Source of the DNA: Hirsutella rhossiliensis
Lineage: Eukaryota > Ascomycota > Sordariomycetes > Hypocreales > Ophiocordycipitaceae
Assembly (NCBI RefSeq): GCF_020360975.1
Contig: NW_025408682.1
Coordinates: forward strand, 496,001 to 560,000
DNA length: 64,000 nt
Direction: 5' to 3'
This document shows positions 1-9,488 of the stretch, in pieces (the stretch's first letter is position 1; the number at the start of each line of letters is the position of its first letter). A model generated the notes under the pieces. That model was not told where the DNA came from. It saw only the letters and a program-made list of their open reading frames with translations, and did no database searches. The position numbers and the translations under genes were made by a program.

Positions 1-1260
1 CTCCGTCGCCTCACGGTCAAGCGTCCGTTTCACCCGTCCTGTGAGACGGGCGCCGTCTCGGTAGCCGAGTCGAATCATCTCGTTTGCACCCGCTTCTCTC
101 TGCGAAAAGTGCCTGCGAGTAAAGACGCTGACATATCCATAGCCTTGACTCTCTCTGGCTCCCATGGAAAGCGCAAGGCTGAGCTGCTCGACGCCGACGA
201 CTTTGAAAACGTCGATCCCTTCGCCTTCAAACGCTCCAAGGGATCCAACTCCAGCTCCCCTTCCCAGGACATTCTCAAGAAGCCCTCGGCCTTTCTCTTC
301 ACCAGGCCCGCCTCGACACCTCGCCACGATGGCCGTCTCGTCAACAGCCCCTCCAAGCCCGCCTCGACGCCGCGCCGCGTCCTGCAGCCAAAGTCGCCCG
401 TCGCCAAGCTCCACTCGGGCATCGTCAAATCGTCGCCCATGTCTGCCCCTGCTGGTCGCTCTCCCACGCGCGGCAAGCGCTCCGGCATCCTCTCCAGCCG
501 CCGCCGCACCTCGGGCCTCTACGCCCGCGTTGAACCTCCCTCGTTCAACCTCGACGCCGCTGCTCCGTTTTCCCTCGACGCTGCCCTCAGGGCCACCATT
601 GCCCCCTATGGTGCCCGTCCATCCGTGGCCAACAGCACCAGCGTCAAGGCCACTGCCACCTCGACCCTCCAGCCCCTGGGCGAGCCCGAGATGAAGGCCA
701 GCTGGTTCTTTGACATCCACGAGGACAGCCCCGAGCAGGAAATGACCAATCTCCTTCAGCACAGCACTTGTGTCCTCGACATCTCGTCCGACGAGGAAAG
801 CGAGCAAAAGGCCAGGCGCGATCGGGACGAGGGCCGCGACAAGGAGAACATTCCGCCCTCGGACGACGTGTCCCAGACGTCGGCCCGCAGGGCAGCCCGG
901 CTGTCCGCCGACGACATGCTGGTGGACAAGCAGCGCATGGCCCTAGGCGAGATGAACACGGCCGACTTCTACGCCGAGGGCTGCGACGAGTCGTCCGTCA
1001 TCATTGTGCCGGGCGACGATGATGACGAGCCGCAAGAGCTTCGACGCGGCGCCCACGCACCGGAGCGTGCGCCTCTGGCCGGCGACTCCGAGACCGAGAC
1101 GGACGCCGTCGGCAACGTCGAGCTGCTCATGTCGTCGCCGTCGGACGGGTCGTCCAAGGCGGCTGTTCTGCAGCCCATTGAGGGCACGGGCGAGAGCTTT
1201 GAGCTCTGGGAGAGCGGCAGCGCCAAGGACGAGACGGAAGCGCCCGCCGCCGAGTCATGA
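1..1260 (+). CDS. Conserved fungal protein with KEN box, 5' partial
   Basis: Frame 1 is open from the first base to the TGA at 1258-1260. No in-frame ATG occurs before the methionine followed by SAPAGR, about 110 codons into the plausible coding part. The GTG at 109 is not a credible eukaryotic start, so the true start lies outside the window or in an upstream exon. The protein is disordered, rich in Ser, Pro and basic residues. An N-terminal block reads KRKAELLDADDFENVDPFAFKR. A WFFDIHEDSPEQEM block, an acidic DISSDEE stretch and DKENIPPSDD follow. KEN is a known recognition box for the APC/C ubiquitin ligase, which hints at a nuclear, cell-cycle-regulated protein. I do not recognise the family; function is inference only. 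Confidence 0.7.
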   Translation, partial: LRRLTVKRPFHPSCETGAVSVAESNHLVCTRFSLRKVPASKDADISIALTLSGSHGKRKAELLDADDFENVDPFAFKRSKGSNSSSPSQDILKKPSAFLFTRPASTPRHDGRLVNSPSKPASTPRRVLQPKSPVAKLHSGIVKSSPMSAPAGRSPTRGKRSGILSSRRRTSGLYARVEPPSFNLDAAAPFSLDAALRATIAPYGARPSVANSTSVKATATSTLQPLGEPEMKASWFFDIHEDSPEQEMTNLLQHSTCVLDISSDEESEQKARRDRDEGRDKENIPPSDDVSQTSARRAARLSADDMLVDKQRMALGEMNTADFYAEGCDESSVIIVPGDDDDEPQELRRGAHAPERAPLAGDSETETDAVGNVELLMSSPSDGSSKAAVLQPIEGTGESFELWESGSAKDETEAPAAES

Positions 1261-1984
1261 CGGACCGGCAAGGGCAAAGGAGAAAAATAATGCAGACTCT
1301 TGACCAGGAGTAAGGCTTATGAAACTGGACGCGGTATGATTACCTGTGCGACATGAATACCTGTGTGACATGAAGGGAATGGACAAGGCAACTGGCTTGG
1401 GGCGAAACATTTGATGACGGCGTTCTGGGTCTCTCTTAATTGTTCTGGGGGAGCCGCAGGATATGCGGTGTCCCGTGGTGTTTGGGTAGGGTTTGGACCA
1501 GTCGTGCCTTTTACCAGGCGGCTTCGACGCATTTCGTTTTTGCGCGGCCGTGCAGGCGCGTTATGAGTAAGGCATAGTATTAAGGCCTAATTGAGTCTTT
1601 ATTTTCGTTGAGTCCCGGGATTGTCATGACCGTCAATTAGCACTCGGTCGAGGTTTGGACTGGAGGGCGTTGAGGTAAAGCTCGAGGCTCAGACTGGACA
1701 TGGCCGATGAGTGAGTGGCAAGCGTGTACTGTACGAAGGTTGCCGAATAGGGCTATTTACTGTACAAGGAAAACAGAGCCCTGTTATATTCCGTGAGGCT
1801 TAAAGGGACGGTCGTGTCACCGCAATACAGTTTGGTGGCGCGGCGTGGACATGCGGGGTGCTTGCTGAAAAACCAGGGCCTCTGTACGAATAGAGTTTTC
1901 CTTGTGTTCAAACGGTAATGCTCGCTCATCCATAACCCCCATTCAGCCGCCATTACGCAGGCTCATCTCCAACCCCAGCAATCC
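1261..1984. other. Intergenic region
   Basis: No coding signal was seen. It should hold the 3' end of the KEN-box gene and the promoter and 5' UTR of the thymidylate kinase gene. Confidence 0.5.
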
Positions 1985-3150
1985 ATGGCGTCCATCAACG
2001 ACTTGGCGACGGCGGCAATCGCGAGCTCGTCGTCGCCAAAGTCGGCGGCCGAGGGGGCGCCGGCGGCAGCAGCAGCAGCGGCGGCGGCATCCGGAACCAA
2101 GCGAGGCGCCTTCATCGTGCTCGAGGGGCTGGACCGCAGCGGCAAGACGACGCAGGCCAAGCTGCTGGAGCAGCGGTTCGTCGAGGAGGGGAGGCCGGTC
2201 AAGCTCATGCGGTTTCCGGGTGAGTGCATGTCGTCTCTTCAAGCAGAGAAGGCCGAGGACTGAGCCGGCCACACAACAGATAGGACGACGCCCATCGGGG
2301 TCATGATTGATGGCTATCTCAAGAGCGATGTCGAGATGGAGGACCACGTCATTCACCTGCTCTTTAGCGCCAACCGATGGGAGGCGGCGTAAGTCTATAC
2401 TTTGTCTCGCTCTCTCTCTCTCGCGCGCGCTCTCTCTCTCTCGCGCGCGCTCTCTCTCTCTCGCGCGCGCTCTCTCTTTCTCTCTCTCCCTCGCGCTCTC
2501 TCTTTCTCTCTCTCCCTCGCGCTCTCTCTTTCTCTCTCTCCCTCGCGCTCTCTCTTTCTCTCTCTCTCTCTCCCTCTCCCTCTCTCTCCCCCTCTCCCCC
2601 TCTTGTCATCCTCCTCGCGGCCTTGAGCCAACCTTGAGCCAGAAACCAGATTCACACGCTGCTGGCCGCCGGCACCACCATCGTTTGCGACCGCTTCTAC
2701 CACTCGGGCATCGTCTACTCGGCGGCCAAGCAGAACCCGACGCTGGGCGCGGCGTGGGCGCGGGCGCCGGAGCGGGGGCTGCCGCGGCCCGACATGGTGC
2801 TGTTCCTGGACCTGGACGAGGAGCAGGCGCGGGCGCGCGGCGGCTGGGGCGGCGAGGTGTACGAGCGGGCCGAGACGCAGCGGCGCGTCAAGGAGCTGTT
2901 CTGGGCGTTGAGCCGGGGCGCGCGCCACGAGCGGCACGGCCTGCTGCTGGGGGAGGCGGCGACGGCGCCGGGCGGGGGGGGTGACGGCGGGTCGGCGCTG
3001 GCGTGGAAGCAGGAAGAGGAGGACTTGGTGGTTGTGGATGCGGGCGCGAGCGTGGAGGAGGTTGCTGAGGATGTCTGGGCGAGGGTCGAGGGGAGGGTCC
3101 GGCAGGTTGAGAGGGGGGAGGCGGGCAGGACGGTGAGGGTGGTGGTCTAA
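1985..3150 (+). CDS. Thymidylate kinase (dTMP kinase)
   Basis: Phosphorylates dTMP to dTDP with ATP, an essential step of dTTP synthesis. Three exons: 1985-2219, 2280-2388 and 2643-3150, giving 283 aa. Introns are 60 nt (GTGAGT...CAG) and 254 nt (GTAAGT...CAG). The P-loop is [11 protein letters not shown] (about residues 47-57). The DR/TPIG block starts exon 2, NRWEAANQI spans the second junction, and [15 protein letters not shown] is the thymidylate-site motif. An alanine-rich extension of about 40 residues precedes the kinase core; the start ATG at 1985 is the only good one. A Gly-rich insert lies near residue 220. The second intron is unusually long and consists largely of a CT/CG microsatellite. 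Orthologue of yeast CDC8 by family. Confidence 0.93.
2402..2600 (+). repeat. CT/CG microsatellite inside the second intron of thymidylate kinase
   Basis: About 200 bp of near-pure pyrimidine tract. It starts as repeats of CTCTCTCTCTCTCG with CGCGCG blocks, then becomes a 26-29-bp higher-order unit (CTCTCTTTCTCTCTCCCTCGCG) repeated about four times. It fills most of the intron and replaces the usual short spacer. Confidence 0.9.
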
Positions 3151-3873
3151 TAGGGGGTGGCACTGAGTATGGGAGGGCGAGTGGTGAGTGTGTTCAGACT
3201 TGGGGTGCTATAATAGCTGGGGGACTCGCCCGTAGTCCAGCCGTGTTAGGGGCGGGTTGGTGACGAAGCGAGGCAGAGATCTCGTTGATCCAATATCGCG
3301 ATACTTATTACTACGGTAGTTGTGAAGCAGACGAGGGCATCAGGGATGCTTCTACTGTACTGTAGAGGCACCAAATGCGACAGTCACCATGTAAGACACA
3401 CAGGAAGTTATGTAACTCAGTAGGTACCTAGTTGGTTAGTGCTAGCTGCATTTTGTAAAGATCGATCGTTCCTTGGGCCCTTTCCTGCGGCTATCTACCA
3501 CTTGTTGGCCCTACACGCGACTCTTCCCGTGACTACTGCCCATGGGATCCAACAGCAAGCGGTTGGATTCAGTGCCAGTGCCACCGCCGGATGTACTGTA
3601 TAGCACATGGACGCTGCATATGCTTTCTTGATTCACCGGCAAGGGGAGAAGAAGAAGAAGAAGATGTGAAGAGGTCACGGTAGTTAAGGAGGCGGCGACA
3701 CGGTCTATTTGGGGCGCCTTCTCGATGGACATGACCCGAGTCGGCGCTCCAAGCCGTACCTGGAGACGCTCCCAGCAAAAGAGAAGGAGTCGAGAAAGAG
3801 GATGGAACAGAGGACAGAAAAGTCGGTGCGAGAGGGGGATCGTGACGAGCGACAAGTGGGCTCGGCGGCCGGC
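3151..3873. other. Intergenic region between convergent genes
   Basis: Holds the 3' ends of the convergent thymidylate kinase and PurU genes. A short GAA run sits at about 3648-3663. No gene seen. Confidence 0.5.
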
Positions 3874-4785
3874 TCAGTCAAAGACGACCGTCTTGGCGCC
3901 GTTGAGAAAGACGCGGCGGTCGGCGTACCAGCGGACCGCAGCGGCGAGCACCTGGCTCTCGACGTTGGACCCGTGCTCGGCCAGCTCGCGAGGCCCCATG
4001 CCGTGGTCGACGCGGGCGACGCGCTGCTCGATGATGGGGCCCTCGTCGAGATCGGCCGTGACGAAGTGGGCGGTGGCGCCGGTGATCTTGACGCCGCGCT
4101 CGTAGGCCTGGTGGTAGGGGCGCGCGCCCTTGAAGGACGGCAGGAAGCTGTGGTGGATGTTGATGATGCGCCCGGACATGGCGGCGCACAGCGTCGGCGA
4201 GAGCACCTGCATGTAGCGGGCCAGGACGACGAGCTCGACGCCGTGGCGCCGGATCAGCTCCAGCACCTGCGCCTCCTGCTGCGGCTTGGTGTCGGCCGTC
4301 ACGGGCAGGTGGTGGAACTCGATGCCGTAGCTCTCGGCCAGCGCGCGGTAGTCGCCGTGGTTGGAGACGATGACGGGCACCTCGATGCGCAGCTGGCCGG
4401 CCTTGGTGCGGAAGAGGATGTCGTTGAGGCAGTGGCCGATCTTGGACACCATGATGAGCACCCGCGTGCGCCGCGCCGTCGGCCGGATGTCGTAGCTCAT
4501 GTCGTAGTCGGCCGCGAGCGCCGCAAAGGGCGCGGCGAGGTGGTCGGTGGCGCCGGGGCCGGGGCCGGGGCCGGAGCCGGAGCCTGCGTCGGCGTCGGCG
4601 TCGGCGGTCCCGGAGGCCCCGGCGGGCCCAAAATGCACGCGCATGAAGAAGCGCCTCGACGCGGGGTCGCTGAACTGGCGCAGGTCGAGGATGTTGTGCC
4701 CGTGCGAGGCGAAGACGGCCGTGACGGCGTGCACGATGCCCGGCTTGTCGGGGCACGTCAGCGTGAGGATGTGGTCGTCGGCCAT
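3874..4785 (-). CDS. Formyltetrahydrofolate deformylase (PurU type)
   Basis: Hydrolyses 10-formyl-tetrahydrofolate to formate and tetrahydrofolate, balancing one-carbon pools. A single exon of 303 aa starts at MADDHILTLTC. An N-terminal ACT domain (CPDKPGIVHAVTAVFASHGHNI) is followed by the formyltransferase fold. The latter has RVLIMVSKIGHCLNDIL, the catalytic-region block INIHHSFLPSFKGARPY, and TAHFVTADLDEGPIIEQ with the conserved Asp. The His and Asp of the hydrolase active site are both present. Between the ACT and catalytic domains lies a low-complexity linker of alternating Ala/Asp then Gly/Ser/Pro, encoded by GC-rich hexamer repeats at about 4550-4610; such linkers are not part of the bacterial enzyme. 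The stop is at 3874-3876. No introns seen. Confidence 0.94.
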   Translation of the reverse strand: MADDHILTLTCPDKPGIVHAVTAVFASHGHNILDLRQFSDPASRRFFMRVHFGPAGASGTADADADAGSGSGPGPGPGATDHLAAPFAALAADYDMSYDIRPTARRTRVLIMVSKIGHCLNDILFRTKAGQLRIEVPVIVSNHGDYRALAESYGIEFHHLPVTADTKPQQEAQVLELIRRHGVELVVLARYMQVLSPTLCAAMSGRIINIHHSFLPSFKGARPYHQAYERGVKITGATAHFVTADLDEGPIIEQRVARVDHGMGPRELAEHGSNVESQVLAAAVRWYADRRVFLNGAKTVVFD

Positions 4786-5775
4786 GGTGGTTGCTCCTCT
4801 GGTCTTGGTGGGTGAGGAGAGAGGGACGAGGAGAGAGGGGACGAGGAGAGAGGGACGAGGAGAGAGGGCGGATGAGGGCGGTGAGGAGTCTTTTATGGGT
4901 GGCTACTTGGCTTTTTTGGTCTGAGACCGGGCGTGTCCCGAGTCGAGCTCCTTTCTTCTATGGCCTCTCGCTCGCCGTCTGCCTCGACGCTCAGATCCGA
5001 TCTCGGGGGAGGAGTCAGTGATGATGGCGACGGCAAACAGGCTACGTCGAACCAACCAGTCTTTTTAAAATTCAAGGTCCTACCACCTCCACAGACGAAC
5101 CACCGCTAGTCATGATCCATCCCCCCGTGCTTTAACGGTCCGGCACGCCCTGCTACGCGATAATAACACCAAAGCTAAAAAGCAAACTAATAAAGCGGAG
5201 GGGGGGCAGTAAAAGCAGGGCCATGGAGCAGAGCCCGGACTTGGCTCGGTCGGCCTCGGTGTCTCGGGGGTTGCGGCTGGGGCTGGGGCTGGGGCGAGCC
5301 AAGACAGGCAATGGGTTTCGCCGGGCTGCGTATCCCCTTTGTATGTAATGGCAATACCATGGGCAAGCCGTGGGCAGGGTTGGGAGGGCACACGGTGTCG
5401 TTGCGGCCGCCGTCACGGGTGGAATGGGACGCATGTGCGCGGTAGTCCTGCCGCTCCTCCGGACCCTCCTCCGGACCCGGGGCCTGCTGACGGGACGTGG
5501 ATGCTGCTGCGCCGGCGGCGCCCCGGCTCCGGACTGTCACGGATCGCACTTGTGAGGGACCCAGTTGTAAGGAACGTGTGGTTGCTTGCTAAAGAGCGTA
5601 ATGTAATCCACCCCAGTCTCGGCCCCCCTCTCCGTCTATACTGAGTGAGCGTGTGTGTATTATCTCCCCCCCCTTTCCCGTCCTTCACGTTTTCGTTTCG
5701 CACCACCAAAGACAAGACCACACAGCAACAGCGCAGAGCAACACTGCGCGTCAAGCATCAAGACCCAGCCGCCCA
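4786..5775. other. Intergenic region with purine-rich repeat
   Basis: A GAGGAGAGAGGGACGAG-type imperfect tandem repeat lies at about 4813-4868, just upstream of the purU start, in its presumed 5' UTR or promoter. The rest should hold the purU promoter and the 3' flank of the secreted-protein gene. No further gene seen. Confidence 0.5.
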
Positions 5776-6483
5776 TCACTCCTTGCCCTCCGTCTTCTTC
5801 TCCTTGCCCTCCGTCTTCTTCACCCCGCCCTCCGTCTTCTTCACCCCGCCCTCCGTCTTCTTCTCCCCGCCCTGCACCTTCTTCTGGTATCCCTGGCCCC
5901 ACGGGCCCTTCTTCTGGTAGCCCCGGAGCTTGGAGACCAGCCAGGCCCAGTTCGCCCCCGGCCACCCCCCGGGGTTGGCGCAGCCGGTGGCTACCACCGG
6001 TATGCACCGGGTGCCGTTGGTCTTGGCCACGCCCGGGCGCTTGGGCGCGAACAGCGAAATGGGGAGGATGGTGCCGTTGACGGCCGCCACGTGCGGGCCC
6101 TTGAGCACCGGGTTGAGGACGAAGATGGGCGTGGGCGTCGCGCCGGGGACGGGGGACGCGCTCTGCTGCTTGAGCTTCGGGTCGTGCAGGATGCTCGGCG
6201 TCTGCACCGCCTTGTATTCGCCGCGGGGCCACACGGCCACCCTGGCCTCCGTCTCCGTCTGCGTGCTGGTCCGCGTGCTCGTCCGCTTGGTCAGGACCGG
6301 CGGCGGCAGCCCCGGGTCGCGCCCGTGCAGCACGTTGCCGTCGCCGCTGGCCTCGAGCCCGGGCGTCCGCCGGGTGGGCGTCGCCGTCTCCGTGCCGGGG
6401 TAGACGAGCTGCGGCATGCCGGCCGACAGCGCCGAGAGGGTGCACGCCATCAGGAGCGCCTTGGCGGTGGTGTTCAGAACCAT
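5776..6483 (-). CDS. Small secreted protein with C-terminal Lys/Glu repeats
   Basis: A single-exon 235-aa protein. Residues 1-22 look like a signal peptide (MVLNTTAKALLMACTLSALSAG). The middle is Thr/Pro-rich, followed by a block containing IFVLNPVLKGPHVAAVNGTILP and NGTRCIPVVATGCANPGGWPGANWAW. That block has two Cys close together and two N-glycosylation sequons (NGT). The last about 30 residues are four copies of a 7-residue KKTEGG(V/K) unit, encoded by 21-bp tandem repeats at about 5783-5866. I do not recognise the family. Secretion plus repeats would suit an effector-like or wall-associated protein, but that is inference. Confidence 0.75.
   Translation of the reverse strand: MVLNTTAKALLMACTLSALSAGMPQLVYPGTETATPTRRTPGLEASGDGNVLHGRDPGLPPPVLTKRTSTRTSTQTETEARVAVWPRGEYKAVQTPSILHDPKLKQQSASPVPGATPTPIFVLNPVLKGPHVAAVNGTILPISLFAPKRPGVAKTNGTRCIPVVATGCANPGGWPGANWAWLVSKLRGYQKKGPWGQGYQKKVQGGEKKTEGGVKKTEGGVKKTEGKEKKTEGKE
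5783..5866 (-). repeat. 21-bp tandem repeat coding KKTEGG units
   Basis: Four in-frame 21-bp units at the 3' end of the secreted-protein gene. Inner units are near-identical at DNA level; outer ones differ at the last codon or two. The unit length is a multiple of three, so copy-number change keeps the frame. Confidence 0.85.
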
Positions 6484-7034
6484 CTTTGGTCGACGAGGGG
6501 GGAGGTTTGTGGTTTGAGATTTCTGAGAGTACCGGGAGATGCTGCTCTACAAGCCTTTTGGTATGAATGGTGAGTCTCTTTTCCCTCTTCTCCAGCCCGT
6601 CAGTCTGGGAGCAGACGACTGGCTTTATACCCTCGCCGCAGCACTCCCATGACTCCACCAGCCAAGTTTAAACAGACCCCATGATTGCCTTTGAAAAGAC
6701 TGCTACGAAGGAAAACAAGATGAAAACTCTGAGGAAAAGTTTCACCGTGGTTTAAAAAATGGGATGTGGCTGACTGTCTGCGCAGGCATTGGAGCCGACG
6801 ATGGCTTCGCGAGGCAAACTCTGCCGCGCAAAGTGGTGGCGCGGGGCTTACAAGACTGTGGTAGGCAGAAGGAGGCGCGTGGTGGGAAACCATTCACTGC
6901 AATGGAGCAACAGACTCGGAGCCGCAAGGGTTCTTTTCTCTTTTTCTCGTCAGGCCCATTAAGTACAAAACCTTGTATCGGTAGGTGGTCAGACGTCGAA
7001 CAAGCTCGTCGGATAGGCTCGCAGCCTCCGGGGC
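6484..7034. other. Intergenic region
   Basis: Upstream region of the secreted-protein gene and 3' flank of the lipid phosphatase gene. No coding signal seen. Confidence 0.5.
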
Positions 7035-8284
7035 CTAAACCATGTCGTCGGCGTGCTGCCCTCCGCCCACAGCGCGCCGGGGAATCGTCGGGCCCGCGGC
7101 GTGCTGCCCGTGGCCATGACCATGGTCGTGGCCATCGAAGTGCCCGCCGCCGGGGCCGCCCGTCGTCGCCTTCTCCCCGCGACGGCCAAGGAGGCCGCCC
7201 CCGCCGCCGGAGCCCCAGCCGGCCTTTCTGGTGAAGACGGCGTCGAGGGGCTGCTGCGCGCCACCGCCGAGATGGTAGGCAAAGGGGGCTCCGCGGCTCA
7301 GGGGCACGTGGTTGAAGCGAAAGTCCCAGACGGCGGCGTACGTCATGCGGTAGCTGGAAAAGGCCATGACGGCGCCGATGACGGCGCCGGCGACAATGTC
7401 GTACCAGTTGTGGAACTCGTCGATGGTCAGGGCGCCTCCGATGAGCACGGCGCCCAGCAGCGGCGCGTACAGCGCAATCAGCTTCCACATGGCCGGGTGG
7501 TAGTTGGAGAAAACCTTGAGCTTGGCGTTGAGGTAGAGGTAGAGGTAGACGAAGCCGGCAAAGGCGGCCGTCGTGTGGCCGCTCGGCATCGACTCGAGGC
7601 TGTCGTTGATCTGGTTGCGGTCGCCCGTGCACACCTCGCTGGTGAAGTAGATCTGCCGGTAGCCCTTGTAGTTGTATCCCGACGCCGACGCCGTCGCGGC
7701 GGCGGCGACGCGCTCGAGGTCGGGCTTGCAGACGTCGAGAAAGTGCGGGCGCAGGCCGCCGATGAGCCACTTGATGAAGACCTGGAAGACGGCGGCGGCG
7801 ATGAGCGAGTAGAGCAGGCCGATGACGGCGTTGTTGACGTCCCAGAAGGAGCGGACGCGGACCTGCATGGCGAGGATGATGGCGATGGGCACCACGCTGG
7901 CCAGGAAGGCGGCCAGCCAGATGGGGATGATTTCCTTGCGCAGCGGGTACGCAAACTCGGGATACACAACCTCGCCGTCGGAAAAGGTCACGGCAAAGGA
8001 CCGCGACGGGGCGGGATGCGCATTGTAGACCTGGAGGGGGACACGTCAGCCAGGGGCCTCGTTCCAGAGTCCCGATGGGGAGCACTCACACCGAGGCCGA
8101 CGGCTCCCATGGCCGCCATGGTCAGCAGATCGAGCCAGGTATGCTTAAGCCACTGCCCAAAGCTCGGCCGCGTCGTCATCGAGGCAGGCTGGTCCCGCGT
8201 GGGATGCGCGCGCTCGCCGCCGGAGACGGCCGGGTCAACGGCGCCGTTTTTCGGAGCCCGGCTCCCGCGGCTGAGGAGGCCCAT
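7035..8284 (-). CDS. PAP2-family lipid phosphate phosphatase (DPP1/LPP1-like)
   Basis: Membrane enzyme that dephosphorylates phosphatidate, diacylglycerol pyrophosphate or related lipid phosphates. Two exons: 8284-8090 and 8030-7035, intron 59 nt (GTGAGT...CAG), 396 aa. The join gives GLGVYNAHPAPSRSFAVTF, continuous with the family. The three PAP2 signature motifs are visible: KWLIGGLRP (K-x6-RP), SMPSGHTTAAF (PSGH) and TIDEFHNWYDIVAG (H and D of motif 3). Several hydrophobic segments fit six membrane spans. The C-tail is Gly- and His-rich (GGHFDGHDHGHGHGQH), unusual and possibly metal-binding. The ATG at 8284 was chosen because translation from there gives an N-terminus without upstream family similarity; MTTRP, 35 codons further in, is an alternative. 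Confidence 0.92.
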
Positions 8285-8569
8285 GATGCTGGACGCGTTG
8301 CTGGCCGGGCGTCGGGGACTCGCAGCGTGGTGTCTGAATCTCTGCGTAGGGGGTGTGTTGGCGCAGAAAGCCGTGGGCTCTGGCAAAGGGCAGACGATGG
8401 TTGAGGAAGCGAAAGGGGGGGGGGGAGGGCGGCCGAGCCTCAACTTATAGATGAATGTTCCTAGGCCTCGTTCTGCCGGCATCTGTGCATCATCACCAGG
8501 GCACGGAGCAGCAAGCGGCCAGCAACGGCGGCCCCCCGGCCTTGGTTTTCGAGCCTGTGCCGGCCTGAC

Positions 8570-8577
8570 TGACGTCA
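8570..8577. promoter_or_regulatory. CRE-like palindrome TGACGTCA
   Basis: A perfect 8-bp ATF/CREB consensus about 290 bp upstream of the lipid phosphatase ATG. bZIP factors of the Atf1 class bind this sequence in fungi. A single 8-bp match can occur by chance. Confidence 0.35.
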
Positions 8578-8947
8578 CCAGACGTTGCACAACCGTGGAC
8601 GCGCCTCGGCCCTCTCCCGTCACTCTCTCGCGTTCTCTCGCGTTCTCTCGAGTGAGTGGGGAGAAGAGCAAGGACTCGAGCGGGGACCCCGTCACTCGAC
8701 ATGAAGCCCCCGAATAACCTGCTGGTCTCATCGTCGCACCGACCCGCCTCGGCGCCGTGTCTCTTCTCCTCTCACGCTGTTTTGCTGTTGGCCGAGTCCT
8801 CAACCCTGGCAACTTGCTGCATGGCAACGTCATGCCGTCCCGAATAATGCCTTGGCAGATGGCCGAGCTGCCGCCTCGGGCCAGTCGCCGGAAACATTGC
8901 TCCGCTGTCACTGTCACGTCAGTTCTCTCTTACTTCTTCTCGCTTCA

Positions 8948-9009
8948 CTCTTCTTCTTCTTCTTCTTCTTCCTCTTCCTCTTCCTCTTCCTCCTCTTCCT
9001 CCTCCTTCT
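8948..9009 (+). repeat. TTC/TCC trinucleotide microsatellite
   Basis: Runs of TTC, then alternating TCCTCT units, over about 60 bp in an intergenic region. Simple repeat; no coding role seen. Confidence 0.9.
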
Positions 9010-9488
9010 GTTGTCTTCCTCTCAACGCCTTCCTTCACCGGCCTCTCTGCGTGGCTCCAAAACACTTCTGGTCCCAACAATCGGAAAAGGAGAGGGCAGG
9101 AAATGAGAATGAGAAAGCCGAGGCTCGCCCCTCTACTCGAGTGGCGGCCTTTGAGCACTGTAGTTTCTGACGGCTGTTCGTGGACACTCGACAAGTGACG
9201 CTGCCGCGCTGCCATTGTTCACTTGTCCTGTCCGCCTTGCTCAAGTGACGGCCGTCGTCACACCTCTCCCCCTCTGCATGAGGCCTACTGCGTCCACATG
9301 TCCTCATCCCGGCCATAAACGTCTTTAGAGTCCAAAACGCCGATCCCAATGCACCCCGGCCTCGTCCGCCTCCAATGGGCCGTCGCTGCAGGTACGGTCC
9401 CCTCGCGTGCAGACGGCTCGCTGGACCTGGACCGTGTCAGACTCACACCCGTCGTCTTGCATTTCCGCCCTCCTCACCTTGCCCCGTC

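Larger units (their letters stand above)
8285..9488. other. Intergenic region
   Basis: Promoter side of the lipid phosphatase gene and 3' flank of srp54. It holds a CRE-like site, a CTCTCGCGTT repeat near 8625-8652 and a TTC/TCC microsatellite at about 8948-9009. No gene seen. Confidence 0.5.

Noticed and set aside
2364..2609. Arg/Glu-rich frames over 2364-2640 on both strands
   Set aside because: Translation of the CT/GA microsatellite in an intron; open only because the repeat lacks stops.
3709..4815. 368-codon plus-strand frame opposite purU
   Set aside because: Antisense shadow of a well-supported enzyme gene.
7053..8450. 465-codon plus-strand frame opposite the PAP2 gene
   Set aside because: No domain; overlaps the PAP2 exons and the intron in antisense; codon-bias shadow.
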